From Balaenoptera acutorostrata (taxonomy: Eukaryota; Chordata; Mammalia; Artiodactyla; Balaenopteridae): a stretch of 64,000 nt of DNA. The translations under genes and the position numbers were made by a program. The notes below the pieces were generated by a model. The model was not told the origin of the DNA, did not search any database, and saw only the letters and a program-made list of their open reading frames with translations. The stretch is taken from NCBI RefSeq assembly GCF_949987535.1, contig NC_080064.1:131344708-131408707 (forward strand), in the 5' to 3' direction. Shown one piece after another: positions 26,715-42,290 of the stretch. How positions within the stretch are numbered: the stretch's first letter is position 1; each line of letters starts with the position of its first letter.

Positions 26715-26930
26715 AATCCACCACTTACAAAACAACTGCTATGTGCCAGACTATCTGCCTGCTCTGTGTTCATTATATTTTCAAGTGACCCTAGGAAATA
26801 GGTAGTCTTACTTCCATTTTATTGTTTTGAAAATTGAGGCTCAGAGAAGTGAAGTGTCTTACTCAAGGCCACACAGCTATTAAAGTAGCAGGGCCTATAG
26901 GAGAACACAGGTCATTCTGATCGCCAAGCC
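26715..26930 (-). mobile_element. MIR SINE remnant, antisense
   Basis: AACTGCTATGTGCCAGACTA, TTGAGGCTCAGAGAAGTGAA and AAGGCCACACAGCTATTAAAG are the MIR core read in reverse complement. Confidence 0.8.
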
Positions 26931-28079
26931 AGTGAACTTTCCTCTCTACTCCACTGCACTCCCTCCTGATTATAGTGTAGTTGGCTCTGAGTAAAACATT
27001 CTCATTTTCCACTATTTTAGACATCCAGAAATGAATTGAAAAATGAGTAAATAAGTGATTCATCCATAGAGAATTGGGAGTAGGTTACATATCTGAAGCT
27101 GGAATTTTATGTCTTTATCGAAGGGAAGGTATTTCGTGCAGTAACTGAACTCCTATGATAATAATTCCAATATATGAATATTTTATGTCTGATTATTAAT
27201 TTGTATTCACTGAGCATTGATAAGAGCTTCAATTAAATAGACATGTAAACTTTGTACTCTGAAGTTATAGTCTAAAATAGACCCAGAGTCACATGGAAAA
27301 ATGATAGCATGGGGAAAATTGTCAATATAGTCCCAGAAGAAAGCTAGGGTTCCAATATAGGGCTGCATCGGAAGGCTTGCTTTGTATCGGATATCCTCAA
27401 GGTTCTGGTCAGGAATCCTTTCAGAAAAATGTCTTAAGAGAGTTAAAGTAGATAAGATGATATGGATTGTGTTGATATTTTTGACTGTATGGAAATGTAT
27501 TGGTCCTACAGAGGTGAAAGCAAATATGTGAGATGAAGAAGTGAAAAGCAGTACAAACTGTATTATGATACCTCATATTCTCCAGTATTTTCTATTTCAA
27601 ATGAGAGTTGGTTATATTCAGAGAGCTCAACTTTGAGCTGTATCTGCTTGAAACCACTATAGCTTTACACAGAGCCACTGATCCATCTTTTGGGTGAAAA
27701 CCACTCAAAATAACGTTATTTCACACTTTTTAGAGCATTTTATTCTCCAAAGAACATATATTCCCCCAAATGTTTAAGGCGTTTTAATGCTATTTTCTAA
27801 GGTTTAGGACTCATACTTGACCAAAAATAAACCATGTCTATGCCAAGTTGACAGTAAAGGAAAAAATATACTCATCAAAGACCATGATGCAAAGTTCAGG
27901 TTCTGGCAGCCATGACCCCAAGGCGAGTAATAGCTGTACAGTTGGGCATTTGTATTGGCTGAAACCTGGTCACTCTTGACAGTTGCTGGGATTCAGCAGT
28001 GGAGGATACGAGGTATGCTGCCGAGAAGATGCAGATGTGCTGCTGAACTCGGCTTTGGTCAGTGGGATGTGCTAAACTC
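26931..28079 (+). other. Intron 1, nothing recognised
   Basis: Unassigned sequence without a supported gene or repeat. Confidence 0.5.
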
Positions 28080-28450
28080 AGTCTACACTCATCCCGGTGA
28101 GGACCTATGTGCCATTTATCGGAGCACTTATTAAAAGGATGCTGTCCTAATTACAACTGGAGCTTAGTGTAACCAAAGAAGCTCAAATGAATGCCATAGC
28201 TGTATCTCACTGCTTTTCATAAGCCTTGCAATAAAAGCGAAACAGTTTTTAGTGGCTTTTACAATTATACTTCCCTTCAATTTTCCAAAGGTTACAGGGC
28301 CTGAACCACACAAATCCCATTAAAGTAAGTAGTTGTTGTGCAATATAAGTTCCTTTGAAAACATTCTTCAATGCCCATAAAATGATCAGCAGCCTGCTTT
28401 TTAGATCCGCTCGCCTGCCATGTTTTCAGCCAAAAGGCAGATGACAAGCT
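28080..28450. promoter_or_regulatory. Candidate conserved element in PRRX1 intron 1
   Basis: Repeat-free stretch with balanced composition and several homeodomain-type cores: TAATTA (28148-28153), GCAATAAAAG (about 28228), ACAATTATAC (about 28261) and CCATTAAAGTAAG (about 28318). The regulatory role is inference; a cross-species alignment would decide. Confidence 0.3.
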
Positions 28451-30017
28451 TTGATGTGGTGGTTGGTTTCTGCTACTGAAGCTGGCGTTTTATCTTCTTG
28501 CATCAGATTTCTTCTCAAATGGATGTGACTCAGGCATACGAAACACATTTTTTTTTCTTCAGATTTTATTCCTAAAATATGTTTTTGCTGTACCTTTAAA
28601 TTACATTTGGCTGACTGAGTTTGGAATCTCAAGGGTCCCACAAGGTACAGAGCAGGAGAGGGTCAGGGCCTTTGGGAGTACCCTGCAGCCTACACAGTGA
28701 GTGCAAACCTTAGTGTGGGGGGACCGCGGTGTGCTGCTGGCTCCTCAGGCTTGAGGATAGCACCCCTCCCCGTCTTCTCCACCCTCCCTTCAGTGAACCT
28801 TCAGCAGCCACGAGTGAAGTTCAGAGTGAATTTCAAGCTAGAGCCAAGGACAGAGCTATTGTTCTCTTTGACTTCTACTTGAAAGCGTGAGGGGTCTCCT
28901 CCCTAGAATTTACGACTTTCTTTCCTAAAGAAGTGCTTGATAAGTATTCTAACATCCTGTTCCATCGGAAACACCATTCTCTTTAGCAGCTCTCCCCCCT
29001 GCGTGTTCCTGTTTGTTGAAATCATTCATTTATCTTAGATCTGCTTTTCTTGTAGGGAATAAAAAAGAAGGACCAGCTCCTTCATTTACGGAAGAGTCAG
29101 ACCCACCCAGCTTTCTCCCATCTCTCTAAATCTGGTGGTGAACCTGTTTGAAAAAGAAACATGGTAAAAAGATTTTTTTCCTCCACAGGTAAAATTATCC
29201 AGGGACAAAAGATAATGTGAACCTAATTATTTACTATGCACTGTCAAAAATAATCATTGGAATTCAGAAGTTATTCAGCCCTTACGTAAAACCTTACGTA
29301 AATCACCAAGGTTCTAATTTTCTGGGACTACTTCTATACCACAATACTATTATAACTCTTTCAAATTTTATTGTCATTTAATCTATCAAAAGACCTTATG
29401 TCTTTTATATAGGAATACTTGAGCGCAGCGAGGTGACAAAACATTTACATAAAAAAGAAATGAACCATAATTTTTAAAAAGTATTTGATTATGTACTAAA
29501 ATATGTTTAGGAATTTAGATATGGAGAAATCAATATAGACTGGCATTATCAGCAAAGTTTTATAGAGAAAGTAGGATTAAGATGTGTCATAGGAGACAGA
29601 GATTTTGAACTGTGTCCTAAAATGAAAGAAAGGGAAGCACTAATACGAATGTGAGGAGAAGACGGAAGATGAGGGTTTACTACTCTTCTAAAGTAACCCT
29701 GCACACACTTAATTGATGAAGCAAGGACTTACAGAGGCCTTTGAAAAGTGAAATCCAAGAACATCTGGATCAAAGTTGCTGTCCTAGATGAGAATGGTTG
29801 CATTTTTTTTAATGGCTCTTCTGGCAGGAATAACAATGTGTGATACATGTGGACCCTGTTCCTGAGACCCTCTTTATACAGCTAGTTTGGATAAACCTAT
29901 CTTTCCCATAAAATTTTTTCCTGGGGTAGTGGTTTTCTATTTATATCTCTGGTGAGTCATTGCCCCTCTCCTGCACAGGGTGTATGTTGTCATTGGCACT
30001 TAAAAGTAGAGTGGAAT
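28451..30017 (+). other. Intron 1, mostly unassigned
   Basis: A weak antisense L2-like stretch lies at about 29560-29720. No gene is recognised. Confidence 0.45.
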
Positions 30018-30153
30018 TAGAAGTCCTGGCTTCCACACTACTATATATAAAATAGGTAACCAACAAGGACCTACTGTATAGCACAGGGAACTATACTCAA
30101 TATTTTGTAATAACCTATAAGGCAAAAGAATCTGAAAAAGAATAAATATATAT

Positions 30154-30202
<49 letters not shown>

Positions 30203-30285
30203 AATCACTTCGCTGTACACCTGAAACTAACACAACATTGTAAATCAACTATACCTTAAATTAAAAAAATAGAAGTCCTGGCTTC
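30018..30285 (+). mobile_element. 5'-truncated L1 3' end with 16-bp target-site duplication and (TA)n
   Basis: The 236-bp body (30034-30269) is the L1 3' UTR: AAGGACCTACTGTATAGCAC, a 39-nt (TA)n run at 30159-30197, then CTGAAACTAACACAACATTG and an A-rich tail. TAGAAGTCCTGGCTTC is repeated exactly at 30018-30033 and 30270-30285. It appears to have landed at the edge of a MIR. Confidence 0.93.
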
Positions 30286-30450
30286 TAGTTCTGGCTCAGT
30301 CACAGCTTGTATTGTGATTTGAGGCAAATCACTTCATTCTTCTAAGCCTCATTTACCTCATCTATAAAATAAAAGGGTTGAATTAGATAATTTCTCTGGT
30401 TTCATGTGGTGCCAATATTTTACGACTCATGATTCCAAGTGAAAATTAAC
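30286..30450 (+). mobile_element. MIR SINE remnant, sense
   Basis: TAGTTCTGGCTCAGTCACAG, GGCAAATCACTTCATTCTTC and CATTTACCTCATCTATAAAAT follow the MIR core order. It directly abuts the L1 insertion at 30018-30285. Confidence 0.65.
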
Positions 30451-33868
<3,418 letters not shown>

Positions 33869-34504
33869 TGAAGACTGTTGAAAAACACAACTTGTAGGTT
33901 TCAGACCAGAGCTGACACTAAAAAGAATTATAAATGGACAGCATGAGAACAGAATCAGTTTCTAATTGTGTTTCTTTTGGCAGCAGAGTATTTTTAAAAA
34001 TTACAGTGAATGCCTTTCAGTAGGGCAGAAAATGCCTTGCTAGAGGTCTCATTCCTCCCAATGTTTCTCACTCTTCCAGATCCATGTTATAAACATTGTC
34101 TATGGGAGCATTTGACTCTGCACCCTCCCTCCTCCACGTCCCAGCTTTCGACTTGAGCTGTAGGGTGGCGGGAGAGATGAACTCTCTGTCCTCGATCTCA
34201 GTTTTCTTCCCCAGACTTTGGGAATATCCAAATCTTCAGGAAATGTATTATAAATACACACAATTATGGATATGGATGGGAGTGGGAAATGAACACACCA
34301 AAGACCTTGCCCTTAGGAACTGCATTAAGAGCACATTCAAATAGATGATTTTGTGTTTCTATGAAGTAAAGAAGGGTAAGGGCATGTAAGACAGGGGAAA
34401 GAGAATAACATGTGTTTCTCATATGAATGCCATGAGACATCAACTACAAGCCAGACATCTAGAAATAATACAACCTGTGATTAGGAATAATAATGATGAT
34501 AATA

Positions 34505-34720
34505 ATAACTAACACTAGTTGAGCCCTTATATGCCAACTAGTGTTTGTAGTTACATAAACTAACCTGTCTAATCCTCACAACAATTCACTGAGGTGGATA
34601 ACATTATTCATCTTGCAGATGAGGAAACTGAGACTCAGAGGTTAAAGTAGTTTCCCCAATGTCACACAGCTAGGAAATGGCCGAACTAGGATTTGAAGAC
34701 AGATATGCAGATTCAGAGTT
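34505..34720 (-). mobile_element. MIR SINE remnant, antisense
   Basis: TAATCCTCACAACAATTCACTG, GCAGATGAGGAAACTGAGACT and CACACAGCTAGGAAATGG are MIR in reverse complement; one of the better-preserved copies here. Confidence 0.85.
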
Positions 34721-35689
34721 CATGATTTTAAGCACTACAGTAAATTTTAAATAAATAAGAGTCTTCTGGCTAAATGCTTTTTCAAGCAGTGGTTTGCTAT
34801 CTTTGCTGAGAGTCAAGATTTTATTATTTTCCATATTGCCAGTGGTAGGCTGCTCTTTTGATAAAGAGGGGTTGTGGGCCAAATCTGTCTTGTCTTCCCG
34901 AATGAATTATTGTTTGCATATCTGTGTTCAGTCTGGGCTTAAAGCGTTTCTTTCTGCAAATAATAACCCTCTTGATGGGGACTTGAGCTAGACTCGAAGG
35001 GCGTGGAGGGTAGGAACTGTATCTAGTACCCTATGCTACGAGAGACATTCATTGAGTTGAGGGAGAGAGTCCTAGAGGTCCCTTCAGCCTGAAGAGAGCG
35101 TTCAAGAGTTTTCCCCATGGGAAACAGGGACTTCACCTAGAAGTGTTCCCCAGGAGAAAAAAAAAATGTCATTGACAAAAGGGGAAAGTTGCCTGGGCAC
35201 TGTGGTGCCCCCGAGGGTAGGTGAGGAGAAGGCATACGTGAGGATGCGTATGTTACTGCGTGGTGGTCTCTCAGGGCTCAGACGAGAGTGGTCCACAGGC
35301 ACAAACTCAGTTCTGCTCTCTCCATCCTGCAGCCCAAAGCAGAACTCGGAGGTCTGCCTTCCCAGATCCTCTTCCCCCATGCTGCTCACTACAGTTCTCC
35401 AAACACGTTTTCTGTTTCTACTCTTAAATCCCTTCCTCTCCTTCAAAACCCCATATGTTTTATACCCCAGGCTTGGCCTACAGTGGCCTAATAAATAATT
35501 TTAGGCCAATAACCCACAATTCCTGAAAGTACCATTTTTGCCATGGCGATCTGAATTTTAAATAAGGAAACCTGGACAGGGCAATGCTGGAAATTAAAAA
35601 AAAAATGTGAAAGAACAATTTTGGGTTGAGAGCTATTTTGGCCCCATCACAACAATGAGCAAATGACTTTCTTATATGTTGAAACTATT

Positions 35690-36110
35690 CTATCTTCCAC
35701 CTTTTCCATCCTGCTACGTTCTAATGTCTTTTAGAGTTGTGAACATTTCCCACGTGAGCAGGACAGAATTCTCCCTCCGTGACTTTATTCTTCCTCCATG
35801 AAGTCTTACCCTTTGCCAGTGTGAACCACTCCCTCTGACTCTGGCCTTCTTTATATTTATGGCTTTTATCACAACATGACATGTATTATATTGAGTTGTA
35901 TGTGGGCCAACTTCCCCAACTAGACGGTGAAGGCCTCTTGGATGGAAGCCATATCTTATCATCTTTGCAAAATTCACTTTTTTCCCTCAAATATTTATCG
36001 AGCATCTGTTATTCGCTTGGAACTGGTTTTGGTTTGCTGGGCATAAATAATACACTGACCTCTCTCCTTAAAGATGTTACAGACTGGGGGCAGAGAAGAC
36101 AGATGTGCAT
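35690..36110. mobile_element. Two adjoining L2 3' ends in opposite orientations
   Basis: 35690-35985 reads as sense L2 (CCCCAACTAGACGGTGAAGG). From 35985 the sequence reads as antisense L2 (CAAATATTTATCGAGCATC... GATGTTACAGACTGGGG). Confidence 0.55.
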
Positions 36111-36224
36111 ATCATACTGTTATCATAGAGTAAGATGATTCCTACAGTAAAGGAATGTTCAAGAATTAGTGATAGACCAGAGGAGGGAATGATTAAATCT
36201 GCCTAGGGAAAAAGAGAATACATG

Positions 36225-36390
36225 AACATTAAGCAGCCATTCTGAGCCAAGTCTCACAACAACCTGTGAGTAGGTATAATTATCTTCATTTGACTGGGAG
36301 ACAAAGGATCGGAGAAATTAAATAACTATCCAAGGACAAACCTTTAAAGTCATGGAGCCAGTGTTTTTATCCAACTCTGTTAGACTTTAA
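36225..36390 (-). mobile_element. MIR remnant, antisense
   Basis: TCTCACAACAACCTGTGAGTAG and the following GGGAGACAAAGGATCGGAGA stretch resemble a degraded reverse-complement MIR core. Confidence 0.55.
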
Positions 36391-36424
36391 AGTTATGTTC
36401 TTTCCACTACAACATTTCACAAAG

Positions 36425-37150
36425 AAGGTGATATTAAAGTTAAATCTTAAAGAAACATGTCTTTGGCATGTGGACAAAAGGGAAGAATATCGCAGGCAGA
36501 GAGAACATTCAGTGTGAATACACGTAGGTGGGAGAATAACCAAATATATTTGGGAGTCTTAAGCCCAGGTAGGATTGGAAATGATGAAGGGCCAGTGCAT
36601 GAGATTCAAGAGATACAGGATGTGGCTGACTTGGTGGACGATGAGCTAATTCTTGAACAGTCTTTGTTCTATGGTAAGACATTTTGATTTTAATCTGTGG
36701 GTGATATAGAGTCAGAGGATGATATAAAGCTAAAGCGAAGCCCTAATACAATTATATTTGCATTTAAAATGATAACTCTAATAGCAATATGAAGGACACA
36801 TTAGAAACAAAAGAAGTGAAGCCAGAAAAGATTCTGCCTCTACTGATTTGCACCCTGGTCTTCCATGGGGCACCAATCACGTGGTATTTTATGTGAATGT
36901 TACCAACTAGAACTGTGAAATTGTCCCACTCCTCACCATAGGATTTCTTTCTCCCACACCTTGTCATGCTTTTCCATAATTGCACTTAAAATTCTTGTAA
37001 TTTTTCAAATTTACATGTCTATCTTCTTTTAATAGATTGTGAGCTGCTTATGAGCAGAGAATAAGTCTCACCTCTCCATTCCCGGTATTTAGGCCAGGGT
37101 CTAGAACGCAATCGCCAGAGACTTCTTGAATGAGTAAATGAATGAATAAA
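36425..37150. mobile_element. L2 fragments, antisense then sense
   Basis: 36425-36760 resembles antisense L2 (TAAATCTTAAAGAAACATG, AGGCAGAGAGAACATTCAG). 36930-37150 is a sense L2 3' end (AGATTGTGAGCTGCTTATGAG... TGAATGAGTAAATGAATGAA). Confidence 0.55.
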
Positions 37151-37164
37151 ATACCACGACAGTC

Positions 37165-37400
37165 TGGAAGAGTTGTAGTATCATGAGTCAGATGTTCTTA
37201 AGCTCAAAAACTCAGCCATTTATTACTTGTGAGAACTTCAACAGATTACTTAATTTCATTGAAACGGTTTCCTCAACTCTGAAATAGAAATAATAATACC
37301 TAATTGTGGAATTGTCATGATAACTAGAAATAATGTAGGTAACGTGCTTATATAAGTTCCTAGCCCTAATAGCACTTAATAAGTGGTAGGTTTATTATTA
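37165..37400 (+). mobile_element. MIR remnant, sense
   Basis: ACTTGTGAGAACTTCAACAG, GGTTTCCTCAACTCTGAAAT, AATAATAATACCTAATTGTG and AGCACTTAATAAGTGG follow the MIR order. Confidence 0.6.
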
Positions 37401-38260
37401 GCTGTAGTCGATGATATCAGTACTGCCCATTTCCTTGGAACCCTACAATTAAATATACTCCAGCCAACTTCCAATTTTCAGTATCTGCATTTCTGTTTCA
37501 CAAGTTTCTTTCTAGAACTTCAGGAGACATGCCAGAAGTGTTGGAACATTTATAATCAATGACTGACAGGAGCCAGTGTACAAATGCACAATTCTCTCAC
37601 CCCTCCGGCGGGAGGTGTGTGCCCTGCATTCGTCCTTAGAGTCCCTTAAGGACTGGGTTCCCACAGAGGAAGCTGGTTCAGTAGCACAGTTAGAGGTTGC
37701 TTTTCTTCTGTCACTTCCTCCGTCTCTTACTGATATTCCTTGCACCTCCCAGATAAACTATTTGCTCCTTAAATCCTTGTCGCAGGGTCTACTTTTGGGA
37801 AGATGGAGAATTTTCTTTACATAGCCAATAAGTATTATGAAAGCAGTTGAAGTTTTTGCCTTTTGAAGAATTTTGAAAAAAACTTTTAAAATGCCATTGT
37901 ATCTGTGCAGAAGTCTAACGGGATTTTTCTTTTTTTTTATTACAATTACAACAGGGATTATAATCCATATTTTGCTGTCACATGGGTTAGTCATGGATCC
38001 CATCTCTGGTGGCTTGATTATTGGAAGTACCTCATGGTCCTGTTCTAATAGTCTTTGTCCTTAATAGCCCTGGAACATGGCCCACCAGGGAAGGATTATG
38101 GCATGTTTTCTGTTGTTCTGGGAAGAATTCCATACTTAGCCTGTATCTTCCTTGGGAAGGTATTGCAAGGTAAAAATCAACCAGGACTTGATTCATGGAA
38201 CCTCTTCTTTGTTTCTTCTCTCCCTCCTCATGCTCTTCTCTCCTCCCGACAATCTTCCAG

Positions 38261-38442
38261 GTGTGGTTTCAGAACCGAAGAGCCAAATTCCGCAGGAATG
38301 AGAGAGCCATGCTGGCCAATAAAAACGCTTCCCTCCTCAAATCCTACTCAGGAGATGTGACTGCTGTGGAGCAGCCCATCGTACCTCGTCCTGCTCCGAG
38401 ACCCACTGATTATCTCTCCTGGGGGACGGCCTCTCCGTACAG
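38261..38442 (+). CDS. PRRX1: PRRX1 exon 3: DNA-recognition helix and linker
   Basis: The 182-bp exon starts VWFQNRRAKFRR and ends ...SWGTASPY plus two bases (AG) of the next codon. It completes homeodomain helix 3 with the invariant Trp48, Phe49, Asn51 and Arg53, and Gln50, which sets TAAT-type DNA recognition. After the homeodomain comes the PRRX1 linker rich in Pro and Arg (VPRPAPRPTD). The acceptor has a long pyrimidine tract ending CAATCTTCCAG; the donor is ACAG/GTGAAT. Human residues 140-199. Residue 200 is decided by splicing: Ser when joined to the terminal exon at 48032, Arg when joined to the alternative exon at 42236. Retention of intron 3 would also give Arg and then an immediate stop (AGG TGA). 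Confidence 0.98.
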
Positions 38443-38887
38443 GTGAATGACTGGCCCACTCTCCCTTGCTCCACTTCCACACGTTTCTCAGCGGTTGGTC
38501 ACGTTTAAAGCTGCTTGTGCAGCTGGCTGACATTTCTTACTGGGTTAACCTCTTCAGAGACATTCAACTTGCTGACATCCCCAGATTTTCACAGGAGATT
38601 ACTAGTTGCCCCAGGAGCAGGGTTTGGGGCAGAAGAGAGAGGGGCAGGCCATCAGCAATCTCCTCTTGGACTCAGGAACTCTTGCAGAGGTTTCAAAGAT
38701 GGGGAAGAATCTAAAAGAAAAGATCATTAAGCTATGCCCAGAGTCCCTCTTGTAATCATTCTGGAACAAAACTTCACTCCATTTCCAAATCTGATAGATT
38801 GGTTTGATTATGCGCAAGTAGGAATTTAACATGTAAGGCTCTAAGTGTAGGACCAAAGGCAAACTTCACAATAAAACTGATTTTGAA

Positions 38888-38958
38888 TGAAAAGAAAAGA
38901 AGTAAGGAAGGAAAAAAAGAAGGAGAGAGACAGAGAGAGAGAGAGAGAGAGAAGGGGA
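38888..38958 (+). repeat. GA-rich simple repeat
   Basis: Almost pure purine run with GGAAGGAAAAAAAG and (GA)n units. Confidence 0.9.
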
Positions 38959-39379
38959 AAAAACCCAAGATCATTCAGATAACTTTCATGGCCATAGTTC
39001 TTTGTTAGTAGGTGGGGATGCCTTATGATCCAAGATGCCTTCCTACTCTATTGCTAATTCTTGTCTACTTATCTGAAGTTCTTTGAGGGGTTAGTTTGTG
39101 TGTTTTTTTAAAAAAAAATATATAAAAAACAATGTATAATTTACACTAAATTTTTATATTTAAAAGGTGAAAAATATTAAGGAAGCAAATAACAGAGTAT
39201 TATTTCAATGGCTTGGAAAGGCTTTTAACCTCCATTTATTATGCTGTCCAGAAAATACAGATTAATGCCAGAGGGAAGCTGAGAAACATGTGCCTAATGC
39301 ATTGTCATCAGTCTAAAGTGTCTTTATTTGAACCTAAACCTGAGTATTCTTAGAAACCAGATCAAGGCTATGTGTTCTC

Positions 39380-39640
39380 TGGCTGATTGCAGTGGAGGAA
39401 GAAGTATTTACAAATTCATTTATTATGCTTCTGTTTACCTTTTTATTGCTAAGGTTAATTAAAAGTTTAAAGAGAGGTTTTAAACTAATTATAAGATTAT
39501 CTCCCAGTTGATGCTGAGCTACTGATGTGAAATGCAACATTAGTGAAATGCAAATACTTTCAAAAGTTGATCACTCTAATCAAAGCAAAAAACCTCACCT
39601 AAATATTCTCTCTGTTCCAAATCAGTTCCTTGAAAGAAAC
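39380..39640. promoter_or_regulatory. Candidate conserved element in PRRX1 intron 3
   Basis: Repeat-free AT-rich stretch with TTAATTAA (39455-39462), CTAATTATAAG (from 39485) and octamer ATGCAAAT (39548-39555). Such a cluster suits homeodomain/POU factors; function is inference only. Confidence 0.28.
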
Positions 39641-42235
39641 ACCATAAATGCATTTGGAAATTTCTTTTAAATTCCCCATTGTGAAATTAGCCTGAATTGC
39701 TTTGGTCTTAGTACATGGAGACTCTATGCATAGGAAACTGGAAACTTCTGTTGCTCTCAGACATAGTATGCTTTGCTGATTTCAAAAGATTAGTCATATC
39801 TGTGTGTCCTATTTAAAATGTAGACTCCTCTCCCATAGGATTTACTAAAAACATATTTTGAAGACCATCGTGAAATCATATATTCTTTAATATTTTAAAT
39901 AAGTGGAAGACTGCTTTGTTTTTCAGATAAATATTGATAGTTCATAGCCTCATTAAATGGCTTGGGAAATGGATGTGGATCAGAGCTTGATGTTTCAAGG
40001 TCTCTGGTTTGAATTTGGTCACAACCAGGAAGTTCAGCTCCTTTTTCTTCCTGGATCCTAGTGAGGAAGTTTTCATACCAGCTGTAATAACCCAGATGGC
40101 TGTCACGTGGTCCTTACCAGTGAGAGGCGGAGGGCAGTACACTGCATGAGTGGGGATGAAATCTTCCCTGAATTAATGGCTAGATTACCTGGGCCTCAGC
40201 AGAAGTTCAAATCCTGTGCCTGCATTATACATACTATGTATATGGGCATCTAACTGAAATTATTATGCAATTTATGTGTGCTATTTGGGGAAGTGTTCTA
40301 TTTTAATTTGAATGATTATGTAGAAATACTAGATACACTTTAAAAAAAACACTCATAATTCCACCATCTTGAGATAATTAGTGTTTATTTTTGCAATTAG
40401 GGTTCAGTATTTTATATAGTATAGACTTAGTATAAATACTATTTTGTATTCTGCTCCTTTCACTTAAAAATCATATAACCTAGTACTTCTTACTCAATTC
40501 ATGGTATACTTTTATATCATTTCTCTCTTAGACACAGAGTTTGTAAAAAATAATTAATTAAAAATTTCATAGAATCTGATTGTTCATATTCTGTATGAAG
40601 CATAAATTAATCTCCAGATTTAAGTAGAAAAATGATGGTTTAAGCAGTAATTTAATCAATAGTAATGTTTTTTGACCCAATGTTGACTGAAGTGTTTATA
40701 TTTTGATTAATTTCTAAAAGTGGCACAAAGCTATTTTGTTTCTTGGAGATTTTTCTGCTATGTTTAGAACCAAAATACGTTATGATTTCACATTTTGAAG
40801 CTTGGTAGGAAAATATAAGTCTTGTTAAGGAAATATAAAAGAAAACCAAGTGATGAAAAGCAAAGGAAATGATAGACCTTTTGTGTTATGGAAAATTAAC
40901 TTGCTATTTCTGTTGGTGCTATTATGTCAAATTAGTTATCTCACATGTGACATTCATTAAAAGGCATTTCTCTTGGTTAATCCTTGGATGCTCCTGTGTG
41001 GCAGCTCTGTCCTTGATCTGGTTCCAAAGAACAGACCGAACACTTGCCCAAGTTTAAGCCTTCAGCAAGCAGAATTAGAGCCAGGGCTCATGATCCCTGT
41101 TTCTGTCCAAAGTATTAGGCCACATAACCATATTTTCATTCAAATTAAATCTTACACGATATTAAAAATAGTAAATAGTAGAAGACTAGGAAACTACGTA
41201 AACACGCCTGTTTGATTCAGGGTTTGTCTCAGATCTGTGAAGCATGCCTGTGACTGAGGTCCACATTCTGGGGTGTGCGGGCAACCCCTGGGATGAGAGA
41301 GGCAGCTTGGTCATGCAACCCAGGGACAGTGGAGCAGACAGTTTAGCCAGAGAGGACAGTTTGCTCACTTCCACAGCAAACTGTGGAAGAAGAGAGGAGG
41401 AAACCAAGACTCAAAGCAGATAGTGTGCATATGGTCGGAATTATGGGATGGGAAACAGCCAACATATTTTTTTCCGGGTATCTTTTATATCTAGATTGGT
41501 GGCTGTAAAATTTATCATCCAAACTGGGACACTTTTGAAGTAAAAGGGGAGTGCTATTAATAATGACACTAGGACAACAGGCGTAAACTGGGATTGTCCC
41601 TGGCAAACTGAGACTTATGGTTCACTCTATTTATAGCATGTCCTGACCTCCTTCATTCCCTCGAGGGTGTTAGAGGTGATGATATCAGGTAGGCAACTGA
41701 GTCACCAGAAGGAACAAAGCATTCCTTAACAGGACACTACTGTCCTGGCAGGTGTCTTCTTTATCTACCCCTAGACAGTTGAAAGAAGCTTGTCTTTGGC
41801 ACACATGCTCACTGCTTAGCTCAGAACTGTTTCCTTATGCAAATGAAAGCACACACAAGCACTAGAGTTATTAAGACTCATTATCTTGTACTGCTTTGCC
41901 TCTCGGGTAGCAGTGATTTACCAAGTCCTGGACTTTTGACTGTTGTTTTAGATGAAGTAGTCGAGAAACCTTTCTGCAGAGACATCCCTTCCTATGAAAG
42001 ATAGATAAAGAATGGCCTGGCTCTGCAGTGTTGGTCTGGAGTGCCATTTCCAGAGGGAGGGCTGGGCTTCAAAGAAAACTAATGACAAGTGAAAGAGAGG
42101 CCAGCGATCCTTATCCACAATTTCCCTCCCCCCACCTTCTCCTCCTCCTCCCCTCATTTGATCGTGGTCACGGTGCTGCCTGACATCTGCTGAACGCATT
42201 TGGCTCATTTCTCCCTTTCACACTTTCAAAAATAG

Positions 42236-42290
42236 ATCCTCGTCCCTCCCAAGATGTTGTTTACACGAGGGGCTTCATAACGGATTCTAA
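42236..42290 (+). CDS. PRRX1: PRRX1 alternative exon 4: short-isoform C-terminus
   Basis: Joined to exon 3 (AG + A = Arg) this reads 17 residues, SSSLPRCCLHEGLHNGF, then TAA. This is the known C-terminus of the 217-residue PRRX1 isoform, which lacks the OAR motif of the 245-residue form. The acceptor is CTTTCAAAAATAG with a CT-rich tract before it. The whole exon runs to 42307 (donor AAAAG/GTAACT), 72 bp. The stop lies 17 bp before the exon end, so the mRNA should escape nonsense-mediated decay by the 50-55 nt rule. The two isoforms are known to differ in activity; the OAR motif is an intramolecular modulator in paired-class factors. The exon is too short to be found by ORF length and was recognised from its peptide and splice sites. 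Confidence 0.95.

Larger units (their letters stand above)
38443..42235 (+). other. PRRX1 intron 3
   Basis: Starts GTGAAT and ends AAAAATAG; 3,793 bp. It holds a purine-rich run (38888-38958), a candidate conserved element (39380-39640) and a pyrimidine-rich tract 5' of exon 4 (42121-42157). No other repeat is confidently recognised. Confidence 0.88.

Noticed and set aside
35102..35498. Overlapping frames of 110-114 codons on both strands in intron 2
   Set aside because: No recognisable family, no conserved start or splice sites; they lie in a GC-mixed intronic stretch and look like chance frames.
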